From: Thermasporomyces sp040195635
Lineage (GTDB): Bacteria; Actinomycetota; Actinomycetes; Propionibacteriales; Actinopolymorphaceae
Reading direction: 5' to 3'
Length of the DNA stretch: 64,000 nt
Assembly: GCF_040195635.1 (NCBI RefSeq)
Contig: NZ_JBEFTX010000005.1
Span: 310,001-374,000 of the forward strand
This document shows, one piece after another, positions 8,590 to 17,037 of the stretch. The stretch's first letter is position 1. Each line of letters begins with the position of its first letter. Under the pieces are notes generated by a model. That model had not been told where the DNA came from and ran no database searches. It saw nothing but the letters and a program-made list of their open reading frames with translations. The position numbers were made by a program, and so were the translations under genes.

Positions 8590-9668
8590 GCGCGGCGTCG
8601 GCCGGACCGGGCGGGGCGACCGCACGAGCCCGACGCGGCGAACCGGCAGACAGATCCACGGGAGGCGGTAGTGACTACGCCGCGTTGACACGCCGGATTC
8701 GTGGGGAAGGGCTGCTTGATCGGCGTCCTGGACACTATGCGGTGAGGTTCGCGGTGATGCTGGGGCTGTTCGCCGCGGCGGGCGTAACGTTCTTCGGGGT
8801 GGGCGACTCGTGGTGGCAGCTGCTTGTCGCGGCGGGACTCGCGGTGGTGTTCGCCCAGATCGCGTTCCTGGCCCACGATGTCGGGCACCAGCAGGTGTTC
8901 GCGTCCAAGCGCCGCGCCCGGCTGGTCGGGCTCGCCCTGGGCAACCTCGGGATCGGGTTGAGCTACGGCTGGTGGATCGGAAAGCACACCCGCCACCACG
9001 CCAACCCCAATCACGTCGATGATGATCCTGACATCGGCGTCGGCGGGATTGCCTGGACCAAACACCAGGCCAGCCAGCGACGCGGCATCGCCTCCAGGAC
9101 CTTCGCCAGCTGGCAGGCGTTCCTGTTCTTCCCGTTGCTGTTGCTGGAAGGACTCGCCCTGTTCGGCTCCGGTATCCGCGCTCTGTGGCGCGGCGAGGTC
9201 AAGCGCCCGGGAGTCGAGATGTTCCTGCTCGCGGTGCACGCGACCGGCTGCCTCTCGGCACTGTTCCTGGTGCTCTCGCCCGGCAAGGCGCTGGCCTTCT
9301 TCGCCGTGAACCAGGCCGTCTTCGGGTTCTACATGGGCTGTTCGTTCGCGCCGAACCACAAGGGCATGCCGCTGCTGGAGGAACGACTCGACTTCGTGCG
9401 CAAGCAGGTCCTCACCTCCCGCAACGTGCGCGGCGGATGGTTCGTCGACCACGCCCTCGGCGGGCTGAACTACCAGATCGAGCATCACCTGTTTCCCAGC
9501 ATGCCGATGCCGAACCTGCGCCGCGCCAAACCCCTGGTCCAAGCGTTCTGCCGCGAACGCGGCATCGCCTACCACGACACCGGACTGATCCGCTCCTACC
9601 GCGAGATCCTCGCCTACCTGCACGAGACCGGAGCCAGCATCCGCGCGCCCCAGCGGGCACTCTCGTGA
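8586..9668 (+). CDS. membrane fatty acid desaturase
   Basis: A 360-residue integral-membrane di-iron desaturase of the acyl-CoA/acyl-lipid delta-6-like class. The three histidine boxes are visible: HDVGHQ (about residue 98), HTRHH (about residue 136) and QIEHH near the C-terminus (about residue 298). Hydrophobic pairs lie between them (VMLGLFAAAGVTFFGVG; AFLFFPLLLLEGLALFG). It introduces a double bond in a fatty-acyl chain using O2 and an electron donor. The ATG overlaps the DUF5994 stop. The regiospecificity cannot be determined. Confidence 0.92.
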   Translation: MSAASAGPGGATARARRGEPADRSTGGGSDYAALTRRIRGEGLLDRRPGHYAVRFAVMLGLFAAAGVTFFGVGDSWWQLLVAAGLAVVFAQIAFLAHDVGHQQVFASKRRARLVGLALGNLGIGLSYGWWIGKHTRHHANPNHVDDDPDIGVGGIAWTKHQASQRRGIASRTFASWQAFLFFPLLLLEGLALFGSGIRALWRGEVKRPGVEMFLLAVHATGCLSALFLVLSPGKALAFFAVNQAVFGFYMGCSFAPNHKGMPLLEERLDFVRKQVLTSRNVRGGWFVDHALGGLNYQIEHHLFPSMPMPNLRRAKPLVQAFCRERGIAYHDTGLIRSYREILAYLHETGASIRAPQRALS

Positions 9669-9730
9669 CCGGTCGGCAAGGTCAGCGAGCCCGGCGACAT
9701 ACCTCGCCGGCCACTCTAGAGTGCTGAGAC

Positions 9731-9955
9731 ATGGCATCGATTGTTCTGCGGGTACGGCTGCTCAGCGGCGCGCAGCTGGATCTCACCTATGAGGAACCTG
9801 AGGTCACGGACTCGGAGCAGGTCGTCGAGCACGTGATCTCCCGGCTCGCCCAGGACACCGGTGTGCTGCGTACCCGCCATGGTGACCGCCTCGTCGTGTT
9901 GTACGGCCGTGGGGTGGCCTCCGTCGAAGTGACGCCCCGTGGTGCGGTCCTTTGA
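9731..9955 (+). CDS. small conserved-looking hypothetical protein
   Basis: A 74-residue protein without cysteine, signal peptide or membrane segment. It has alternating beta/alpha character (IVLRVRLLSGAQLDLTYEE, then QVVEHVISRLAQDTG and RLVVLYGRGVASVEVTPRG). It starts 62 bp after the desaturase on the same strand. The codon pattern is consistent with a real gene. I do not recognise the family. Confidence 0.6.
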   Translation: MASIVLRVRLLSGAQLDLTYEEPEVTDSEQVVEHVISRLAQDTGVLRTRHGDRLVVLYGRGVASVEVTPRGAVL

Positions 9956-10031
9956 CCATCGAGGACCCGGCGAACTCCTGCGCAGGTGGAACACCCGACC
10001 AGGTGAAGCGTCAACAATGCCGCCCCGCGGC

Positions 10032-10050
10032 TTAGGCTAGCCTTACCTGG
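10032..10050 (+). promoter_or_regulatory. DtxR/IdeR-type iron box
   Basis: TTAGGCTAGCCTTACCTGG matches the IdeR/DmdR/DtxR operator consensus at about 15 of 19 positions and ends at the GTG of the first permease gene. In iron-replete cells the Fe(II)-bound repressor would block the uptake operon. Confidence 0.85.
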
Positions 10051-11072
10051 TGACCAGGGTCCGGCGTGCGGCGCACTCGCGTACCGCCCGGGTCGCCGGC
10101 CTTCTCGCCCTTCTCGTCCTGCTGCTGCTCGCTGCCCAGCTCAGCCTGATGGTGGGAGCGAAGCCGATCTCCCCCGCCGTGGTCTTCGACGCGCTGCACC
10201 ACGCGGACCCCTCGACCGACCACCAGATCGTCCGGGAACTGCGCCTTCCGCGTACCCTGCTCGGCCTCGCCGCGGGCGCCGCGCTCGGCCTCGCCGGCAC
10301 CCTGATGCAGGCGCTGACCCGCAACCCGCTCGCCGATCCAGGGATTCTCGGCATCAACGCAGGCGCGGCTGCGGCCGTCGTCGCGGTGATCTCGGTCTTC
10401 GGCGTCTCGGCGTTCTCCGGCTACGTGTGGTTCGCGTTCGCCGGAGCGGCCCTCGCGGCCGTCGTCGTGTACGCCCTGGGCTCGGCCGGCCAGGGAGGCG
10501 TCAACCCGGTCCGCCTCGCTCTGGCCGGCACCGCCGTGGCCTTCGCCTGCGTCGCCGTGACGCAGGCGGTGATCACGCTGGATCCCGAGGCGTTCAACGA
10601 GTTCCGGTTCTGGATCGTCGGCTCGCTCGCCGGCCGGGATGCCGGGACGCTGGTTCCGCTCCTGCCCTTTCTCGCACTGGGCGCGATGCTGGCGTTGGGC
10701 CTGGCGCGGGCGCTCAACGCGCTCGCTCTCGGCGAGGACGCCGGCCGGGCCCTCGGCGCCCACGTCATCCGTACCCGCGCGATCTCGGCGGTGGCGGTCG
10801 TGCTGCTCTGCGGAGCGGCGACGGCGGCGGTCGGACCGATCGCGTTTCTCGGCCTCGCCGTCCCACACGCCGCCCGGCGCCTGGTCGGTGCCGACCACCG
10901 CTGGATCCTTCCGTACGCCATGGTTCTCGCACCCCTCCTGCTGCTGGTCTCCGACGTCATCGGTCGGGTCGTGGTGAGTCCCAGCGAGGTGCAGGTCGGC
11001 ATCGTCACCGCGTTCGTGGGCGGTCCGGTGTTCATCGCACTGGTGAGCCGGCGAAGGATCGCCGCGCTGTGA
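10050..11072 (+). CDS. iron-siderophore ABC transporter permease (FecCD family)
   Basis: A 340-residue FecCD/BtuC-type permease with about ten hydrophobic helices, starting at LLALLVLLLLAAQLSLMVG. The family signature GLAAGAALGLAGTLMQALTR is followed by NPLADPGILGINAGAA. The GTG start abuts the iron box, so the transcript may be nearly leaderless. The stop overlaps the next gene's GTG (GTGA). Together with the following permease it forms the membrane channel for ferric-siderophore import. Confidence 0.93.
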   Translation: MTRVRRAAHSRTARVAGLLALLVLLLLAAQLSLMVGAKPISPAVVFDALHHADPSTDHQIVRELRLPRTLLGLAAGAALGLAGTLMQALTRNPLADPGILGINAGAAAAVVAVISVFGVSAFSGYVWFAFAGAALAAVVVYALGSAGQGGVNPVRLALAGTAVAFACVAVTQAVITLDPEAFNEFRFWIVGSLAGRDAGTLVPLLPFLALGAMLALGLARALNALALGEDAGRALGAHVIRTRAISAVAVVLLCGAATAAVGPIAFLGLAVPHAARRLVGADHRWILPYAMVLAPLLLLVSDVIGRVVVSPSEVQVGIVTAFVGGPVFIALVSRRRIAAL

Positions 11073-12130
11073 CCGTCGTACGCACGTCGTCAGGCACGCT
11101 GGTGCTGCGCAGCGAGCGTCCCCAGGTGTCGGTGCGCGTGCACGTCCGCACGCTCGCCGTTGTGGCGGTGCTCGTCGCTGCGCTGACCGGCACCGGAGCG
11201 GTCGCCCTCGCCGTCGGCGACTTCCATGTGCCCCTCGCCGACGTCGTCCGCAGCCTCAACGGAACCAGCCTGGTCCCCGCGTACGACTACGCCGTCCGCG
11301 GCCTGCGCCTGCCGAGGTTCGTGACCGCCGTGCTGGTGGGAGCGGCGCTCGCGGCCAGCGGCGCCGTCTTCCAGCACCTCACCCGCAATCCGCTCGGCAG
11401 TCCGGACGTCATCGGATGTACGCAGGGAGCCGCCACCGGCGCCCTGCTGGTCATCCTCGTCATCGGTGGCGGCTTCACGCAGCTGGCCTTCGGAGCTGTC
11501 GCGGGCGGTCTCGCAACGGCGGCGTTCGTCCTCGTGGTGTCCTGGCGTCGCGGCCTGCACGGCTACCGGCTCGTGCTCGTCGGGATCGGGCTCGCCGCCA
11601 TGCTGCTCGCGGTCAACAACTTCCTGCTCGCCCGTGCCAACCTGGAACGTGCCCAGGTCGCCCAGGCGTGGCTGATCGGCAGCCTCAACGCGCGCGGGTG
11701 GGAGTACGCCGGACCGTTGGCGCTCGCCCTCGCGGTCCTGCTGCCGCTGGTACTGGTCCTCGCCCGGGCGCTTCGCCTGCTCGACCTGGGCGACGAGGCC
11801 GCCCGCGCGTTCGGCGTACGTACCGGGCGGGTGCGCGCTGGCCTTCTCGTCCTCGCCACGGCGCTCGCTTCGGTGGCGACAGCCGCCGCGGGGCCGGTGA
11901 TCTTCCTGGCGCTGGCCGCGCCGCAGATCGCGAAGCGGTTGACCCGGGCGACCGGGCCGATCGTGGTGACGTCCGCGCTGACGGGCGCGCTGCTGCTGGC
12001 GATCAGTGACCTCGCGGCACAGCGACTGTTCGCGCCCACGCAGCTTCCCGTCGGCATCGCGACCGGTGCCGTGGGCGGCGTCTACCTCGGCCTTCTGTTG
12101 GCGACCCAGTGGCGATCCGGTCGGTGGTGA
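11069..12130 (+). CDS. iron-siderophore ABC transporter permease (FecCD family), second subunit
   Basis: A second FecCD permease, 353 residues, with a short polar N-terminus and about ten helices. The signature LVGAALAASGAVFQHLTRNP and the following LGSPDVIGCTQGAATGA mark the family. The GTG overlaps the stop of the first permease, giving a heterodimeric channel translated in coupling. The order permease-permease-ATPase is that of cchCDE-like siderophore clusters. The ATPase gene begins 53 bp downstream. Confidence 0.93.
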   Translation: MTVVRTSSGTLVLRSERPQVSVRVHVRTLAVVAVLVAALTGTGAVALAVGDFHVPLADVVRSLNGTSLVPAYDYAVRGLRLPRFVTAVLVGAALAASGAVFQHLTRNPLGSPDVIGCTQGAATGALLVILVIGGGFTQLAFGAVAGGLATAAFVLVVSWRRGLHGYRLVLVGIGLAAMLLAVNNFLLARANLERAQVAQAWLIGSLNARGWEYAGPLALALAVLLPLVLVLARALRLLDLGDEAARAFGVRTGRVRAGLLVLATALASVATAAAGPVIFLALAAPQIAKRLTRATGPIVVTSALTGALLLAISDLAAQRLFAPTQLPVGIATGAVGGVYLGLLLATQWRSGRW

Positions 12131-12183
12131 GAAGGCGTGGGAAAGCATGCGTACGAAGGGCTGACAGGCTTGAAGGGACCGCG

Positions 12184-12999
12184 ATGACCGAACCGCCCCA
12201 GCCGGCCAGAGATCGCCTGCGGGCCGAAGCCGTCAGCCTCGGCTATGACAACCGGCTCGTCACCGATGACCTGACAGTGTCGATCCCGGATGGTTCGTTC
12301 ACGGTCATCGTCGGCCCGAACGCCTGCGGAAAGTCGACCCTGTTGCGTGGTTTGGCCCGGCTCCTGGCGCCGCGCCACGGAACTGTCTACCTGGACGGGC
12401 GGTCGATCCAGTCCCTGCGTTCGAAGGAGGTTGCGCGGCGGCTCGGGCTGCTGCCGCAGGGATCTCACGCGCCCGACGGCATCACGGTGGCCGACCTGGT
12501 GGCGCGTGGCCGCTATCCGCATCAGCGGTTGCTGCGCCAGTGGTCCGCCGACGACGAACGCGTCGTCGCGCAAGCCATGGTTGACACCCGCGTCGACGAC
12601 CTCGCGGACCGGCTCGTCGACGAGCTCTCCGGTGGCCAGCGGCAGCGGGTATGGCTCGCGATGGTGCTGGCCCAGCAGACGCCGATCCTGCTTCTTGACG
12701 AACCGACGACCTACCTCGACATCGCCCACCAGGTGGAGGTTCTGGACCTGTGCGCCGGATTGCACCGGGATGGTCGGACGCTCGTCGCCGTCCTCCACGA
12801 TCTCAACCAGGCCTGCCGGTACGCCACGCATCTCGTCGCCATGCGGGGCGGATCTCTTGTGGCACAAGGAGATCCGCGGGAGATCGTGGACGCGCACCTG
12901 GTGGAGGAGGTGTTCGGCCTCGCCTGCCGGGTGATCGACGACCCCGAGACCGGTACCCCGTTGGTGATCCCCGCGGCCTCCCGCCACCGGATCGGATGA
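12184..12999 (+). CDS. iron-siderophore ABC transporter ATP-binding protein (FepC/FecE-like)
   Basis: A 271-residue ABC ATPase. It has Walker A GPNACGKST (about residues 42-50), the Q-loop in GLLPQGSH, the signature LSGGQRQR, Walker B ILLLDEPTTYLD and the switch His in AVLHDLNQ. I start it at the ATG at 12184, which has AAGGGA just upstream, rather than at an in-frame ATG 75 bp earlier inside the permease gene. It powers the two FecCD permeases encoded just before it. The binding protein is encoded convergently downstream. Confidence 0.93.
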   Translation: MTEPPQPARDRLRAEAVSLGYDNRLVTDDLTVSIPDGSFTVIVGPNACGKSTLLRGLARLLAPRHGTVYLDGRSIQSLRSKEVARRLGLLPQGSHAPDGITVADLVARGRYPHQRLLRQWSADDERVVAQAMVDTRVDDLADRLVDELSGGQRQRVWLAMVLAQQTPILLLDEPTTYLDIAHQVEVLDLCAGLHRDGRTLVAVLHDLNQACRYATHLVAMRGGSLVAQGDPREIVDAHLVEEVFGLACRVIDDPETGTPLVIPAASRHRIG

Positions 13000-13097
13000 G
13001 GGCCGCCCTCACGCGCCACCGCATTGGAATAGGGCGCCCCTCATAAGCGAACCCATTGGATGATGAGACCCTGCACCCAGCGACGGGAGGATCGCGA

Positions 13098-14129
13098 TCA
13101 GGAGGGCCGGGAGCGCAGCTTTGTGAGGATGCCTTCGAGCGTGTCCAGCACGGCGAGCGCGCTGCTGTAGCTCACGGTGTAGAAGTTCGGCATCGGGAAC
13201 ACCGCCTCCGCCTTGACGGCCTGGAGGTTCTCCCAGCCAGGCTTGCCCGTGAGCGCACGCATCGGCTTGACCAGCGCACCGGTGTTGTCGGCCTGCGCGA
13301 CGATGACGTCGGAGTCGTCGATCAGCGTGAGTTGTTCGAGGGAGTACGCCTTGCCGGTGCCGGTCTGGCCCATGGTCGCGTGGCCGAAGCGCACCCCGAT
13401 GTCCTGCAGGATGACGCCGATCCAACCGTCCGGGTAGAGAAGTGACCATTGACCTTCGCCGTAGGAGACCTCATAGAGCATGCTCCACTTCGTCCGCTCG
13501 AGGACGTCGGCGTAGTCGCGTTTGAGTCCGGCAGCGCGCTCGGTGTATTGCGTACGAAGCTTCTCCGCCTCAGCCTTGCGCCCCACCGCATCGGCGGCCT
13601 GGATCGCGACCTTCGTCCAGTCCGACGTCTTCTCGGCCATGAGGACAAGGGCCGGCGCGATCTTCGGGTATTCCTTCATCAAGGGGTCGGTGTAACCCGG
13701 CACGCCGTTGACGAGGATGAGATCCGGCTTTGCCGCAAGAACCTTCTCGATGTTGATCTCGACCCAGGAACCGATCGAGGGTAATGCCTGGTACTTCGTC
13801 AGGACGTCGCCTGAGATGAAGGTCTCCAGGTTCGGGATCTCCGCCGCCGCGGCCGGCGTGTATCCGACGTCGAGAAGCGGTGCGGCCATCTGGTAGCTCG
13901 TGCACACGACGCGTCGAGGTCGCGCCGGAATCTCGACCGTGGTCCCACCGGCGGTCTTGAAGTCGCGGGTGGTCGGCTGCTGCGACCGTTGCGGCGTACG
14001 ACCTGTGGAGTCGTCGTCAGGTCCGCACGCCGAAAGCCCGAACGCGGCCGCACCTCCCAACGCAGCGAGCACCAGTCCCCGCCGGCCGAACGACTTCGAT
14101 TCGGCATACGCCATCGGTGAACCCACCAT
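13098..14129 (-). CDS. ferric-siderophore substrate-binding lipoprotein
   Basis: A protein of about 343 residues starting with a Tat-like, lipoprotein-type signal (KSFGRRGLVLAALGGAAAFG then LSAC, lipidated Cys). It continues as a class III periplasmic-binding-protein fold (PRRVVCTSYQMAAPLLDVGY, then DLILVNGVPGYTDPLMKEYP) with the long central helix of the FepB/FhuD family. It would capture the ferric siderophore outside the membrane and deliver it to the permeases encoded convergently. Starts at 14129 and 14114 are both possible; GAGGGA lies next to the first. An iron box lies about 160 bp upstream. Confidence 0.9.
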   Translation of the reverse strand: MVGSPMAYAESKSFGRRGLVLAALGGAAAFGLSACGPDDDSTGRTPQRSQQPTTRDFKTAGGTTVEIPARPRRVVCTSYQMAAPLLDVGYTPAAAAEIPNLETFISGDVLTKYQALPSIGSWVEINIEKVLAAKPDLILVNGVPGYTDPLMKEYPKIAPALVLMAEKTSDWTKVAIQAADAVGRKAEAEKLRTQYTERAAGLKRDYADVLERTKWSMLYEVSYGEGQWSLLYPDGWIGVILQDIGVRFGHATMGQTGTGKAYSLEQLTLIDDSDVIVAQADNTGALVKPMRALTGKPGWENLQAVKAEAVFPMPNFYTVSYSSALAVLDTLEGILTKLRSRPS

Positions 14130-14288
14130 TCCCTCATGTTGAGCGACGTGCCGCTGCCCGGCCGTACTCCTCGCACCTGCGGTGAGCACACCTGGTGCAC
14201 CCCGGCCACATTCCTCGTCCGGAGCACGGGTGACCCGGTCACCCGTGCCTCCGGCGACCCTGCGCGGCGGCTCCGCCAGCCATCTAAG

Positions 14289-14307
14289 CATGGTTAGCCT
14301 TACCTTA
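14289..14307 (-). promoter_or_regulatory. DtxR/IdeR-type iron box upstream of the binding-protein gene
   Basis: Read leftward, TAAGGTAAGGCTAACCATG keeps the central AGGTAAGGCTAACC core of the DtxR/IdeR operator (about 14 of 19 consensus positions). It faces the binding-lipoprotein gene and overlaps the 3' end of the broken MFS gene. Both uptake units therefore look iron-repressed. Confidence 0.8.
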
Positions 14308-15335
14308 CAAGCACATCCTCGGCTGTCCCGTCGCCGCTCTCCTCCACCACCACGCCGGCAGACGTCACCCTGCGGAATCCGGGCAATGCCACCGCGATGA
14401 GCACCACGACACACGCGCAGAGCAGGCCACCCACCACCACCACCACCACCACCGCGGCGCTCGGCCCCACCACACTGGCGGCACCCCCTGCCACCACGCT
14501 CCCCGCGGCCGGACCCACCGTTGCCTGCGCGAGCCAGAAACTGCTCACCCGGCCCATCAGGTGGTCAGGCGTATGACGCTGCAACAACGAGCGCTGCAGG
14601 ATCTCGGACAAAATCATCCCCAGACCCGCGACACCCAGGAACACCAACGCCAGTGGGAGATACCGGCTGAATCCGAATGCCGCCATGCCCAGTCCTCACA
14701 GTGCCATCGTCCCGGTCAACGCCCGGCCAGGCAGGCGGACCCGACCCACCCATCCGCTGAACGCCGCACCCAGGAACGCACCGACCGCAGGAGCCGAGTA
14801 GAGCAGGCCGATCGTGCGCGGGTCGCCGTGCAGGACCCGCTCGCCGATCTCGGGAAAGACCGCGTACGGCAACGCGAACAGTCCGCCCGCCACGTCCATC
14901 AGGAGCAACCCGGCGATGACGCGATTCCGGCGTATGAACGAAAGTCCCTCCCGCATCGCCCGGATCGGGTGCCGATGCTCGACCGCCGTCGGCGGCCGAC
15001 GGCGAACCCGGACGGTGACACCTGGATCACCGTGGCGACGCAGGTGATGCTGTAACAGAAGGCGACACCGGGCCCCGCGATGATCATGCCGCCAACCGAC
15101 GGGCCGACCATCGTGCCCCACTGCGTGGTGATGGCGGTGAGCGCGCCAGCGGCCGCCAGCTGGTCCGGGGTGACGAGGTTGGGCGTGATCGCCAGCAGCG
15201 CCGTCTCGCTGATGCCGTCGATGACACCGATCGCCGCGGCACACAGATAGACGACCCACAGCCTCAGTTCGTCGGCGAACGCGTTGAGCGCCAGGGCCGC
15301 GAACACCACCGCCGCGGCACCGGCCGCATGTCGGT
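14300..15335 (-). pseudogene. broken MFS transporter, EntS-like siderophore exporter
   Basis: Fragments in different frames spell out a major-facilitator exporter. First is AFADELRLWVVYLCAAAIGV with TALLAITPNLVTPDQLAAAG. After a frame change near 15010 it continues VEHRHPIRAMREGLSFIRRN. An in-frame TGA follows at 14698-14696 (after GRALTGTMAL), and then FLGVAGLGMILSEILQRSLL runs to the natural end. The first third of a normal ~420-residue protein is missing; the frame begins right where the MbtH gene is cut. Such exporters usually secrete the siderophore made by the neighbouring NRPS. It is non-functional here. Confidence 0.8.
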
Positions 15336-15500
15336 CCAGTGCTCCTCCACGTAGTCGAGACAGGTTTCGCGGGACTCGTCCTGGACCACCGGCGTCCAAC
15401 CCGCGGGAATGTCCACGAACGAAGGCCACAGGGAATGCTGACCCTCGTCATTGACAAGGACGTGGAAGGTGCCGTCGGGATCATCGAACGGGTTTGTCAT
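15264..15500 (-). pseudogene. MbtH-like protein, 3' end replaced by a deletion junction
   Basis: The first 60 residues form a nearly complete MbtH domain, the small NRPS adenylation-domain partner: NPFDDPDGTFHVLVNDEGQH, LWPSFVDIPAGWTP, then CLDYVEEHWTDMRP. After DMRP the expected LxxAM-type tail is missing, and the frame runs for 18 residues through DNA that codes, in another frame, for the MFS exporter. The start has GGAGAAGG 8 nt upstream. Almost the whole domain remains, so some activity is conceivable, but no NRPS gene is left nearby to serve. Confidence 0.75.
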
Positions 15501-15979
15501 GGGTCCTGCCTTCTCCTCTACGTGGTGTGGTTCTGCTGGCCGCCTGTGTTGCGCCGTTCGGCGCTGCCGCGGAGTCTCGCGTTGACGATCGGTGGCCACG
15601 CCGCGAGCGGTTCGGGGTCGGTGAGCTCGGTGTGCAGGCAGGCGACGTCGTAGGTATCGATCCGGCCGGAGACGACCGGCTCGTACGCGCGCAGTCCGAT
15701 CCCTATCCGAACGCGTTCACGTTCCACCGCGGCAAGCGGCTGCGGGTAGTGGAGGCTTCAGTGTCCGAGGGGCGCTACGGCGGTACTCCGGGGAGGATCT
15801 TCATCCGCGAGGGTGATGGCGTCGTGATCGTCGCGGGTGCGGACGCCCGGCGCGGTCACCACCACGGGTTGGTTCTTCGGCGCGTACGTACGGACGACGG
15901 CGACGAACTCCCGGCGACGGACTACTTCCGCACCATGGGTGGCTACCTCCCCAGCCACCCAGGAAAGACGGGACGTTGA
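15494..15979 (+). pseudogene. 3' fragment of a formyltransferase (methionyl-tRNA / hydroxyornithine formyltransferase type)
   Basis: From about 15590 the frame reads like the C-terminal domain of formyl-THF-dependent formyltransferases: LVRAQSDPYPNAFTFHRG, RLRVVEASVSEGRYGGTPG, VVIVAGADARRG and the end ATDYFRTMGGYL. The catalytic N-terminal domain with its HxSLLP and Asn/His/Asp residues is absent. Such enzymes formylate hydroxyornithine in hydroxamate siderophore clusters (CchA type), which fits the MbtH and exporter remnants next door. The upstream part of this frame overlaps the MbtH start and is not family sequence. Confidence 0.65.
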
Positions 15980-16137
15980 TCGGTTCGTTGTCGAAGAGGC
16001 AGTCCACCACCTGCGCCGGCGGCGGGACCACTCCTGCCTGATCGTCGGAGTCGACGACGGTGTGCCTGCCGTCGACTCGGCCACGGGCAGGCGCAGCATG
16101 CCGTAGTACCTGGCAGGCGGCCGGTTCACAGCTGATG

Positions 16138-16692
16138 TCAACCGTGACGGCCCGGCTGCCATGCGTCGAGGATTCTCTTGAGAGTCTGAGCGTGCAGGTT
16201 CGCGATCTCGACCCGAGCCACCCACTGGATCGGGTCATCATCGTGGTCGTCGGCATCGGCATCGAAGTCCTGCCGGATGCGGTACGAAAGCCCGTCCGCG
16301 TCGCGATAGGCAACGCCCAGACCACCCTGCTCGACGATCAGTGGCCATTCCACGTCATTGGCGATCGTGTCTTCGCTGCCATGCTCGACCACGACCGAGG
16401 CGGCTTCGGGCGACATCGCACGGACAGCGAACATCAGGTCCCAGGTCCGACCGGTGGCGAGCTGGTAGATGTGGTTGACGATTGCTTCGGTGTCGCGCAG
16501 ACGTCTCGGACACGCGTTCATGGCGCGGTCGGTACGGCCGATCACGACGAAGTCGGCTGGCAGCTCCTCGAGGTGGCGTTCGACTTCGATTCGATCAGCC
16601 TCGATCCAACGCAAGGCGTTGTCGAGATCGGAGTACAGGACGACCGACGGGTCGAGGGTCGAGGCCAGCCGAACCGCTTCTCGGCGATGCAT
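16138..16692 (-). CDS. hypothetical protein, probably N-terminally truncated
   Basis: A 184-residue frame from the ATG at 16692. The frame is open and protein-like for another ~70 codons upstream, to about 16908 (IRECHFLAALQRQAV, then DVFGGFGVLATTPTSSAV), but has no ATG, GTG or TTG there, so the true start seems lost. The product is acidic, with a DADADDHDDD run, and contains SVVLYSDLDNALRWIEADR and DFVVIGRTDRAMNACPRRL, which hint at a sugar- or nucleotide-handling fold. I do not recognise the family. It lies ~345 bp from the UDP-glucose dehydrogenase gene on the same strand. Confidence 0.45.
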   Translation of the reverse strand: MHRREAVRLASTLDPSVVLYSDLDNALRWIEADRIEVERHLEELPADFVVIGRTDRAMNACPRRLRDTEAIVNHIYQLATGRTWDLMFAVRAMSPEAASVVVEHGSEDTIANDVEWPLIVEQGGLGVAYRDADGLSYRIRQDFDADADDHDDDPIQWVARVEIANLHAQTLKRILDAWQPGRHG

Positions 16693-17037
16693 CCCGATGT
16701 GCTCAGCAGCCGGCGGTGCCTGGCTGACAGTGGCGCCGAGCTCGTCCTCGAGGAACGAGATGACAGCGCTTGACGTCGGGGTAGTGGCCAGGACGCCGAA
16801 TCCTCCGAAGACGTCGCGCAGCGGGACGGCCTGCCTCTGCAGGGCCGCGAGGAAGTGGCACTCCCGGATCGTGGACAGTCGCGGCCAGCACCGGCCGCCG
16901 CGTTCGACTCACCTCGATCACACCGCCATCCTGGCCTACCGGCCTCGCATCCGGCCAAACCCGGCAGGCCGTCGATGATCAATCACGGCGGTGAACCCCC
17001 ACGTGCGCCGGCGTCCGGACGGACCGCTGCGCGGTCC

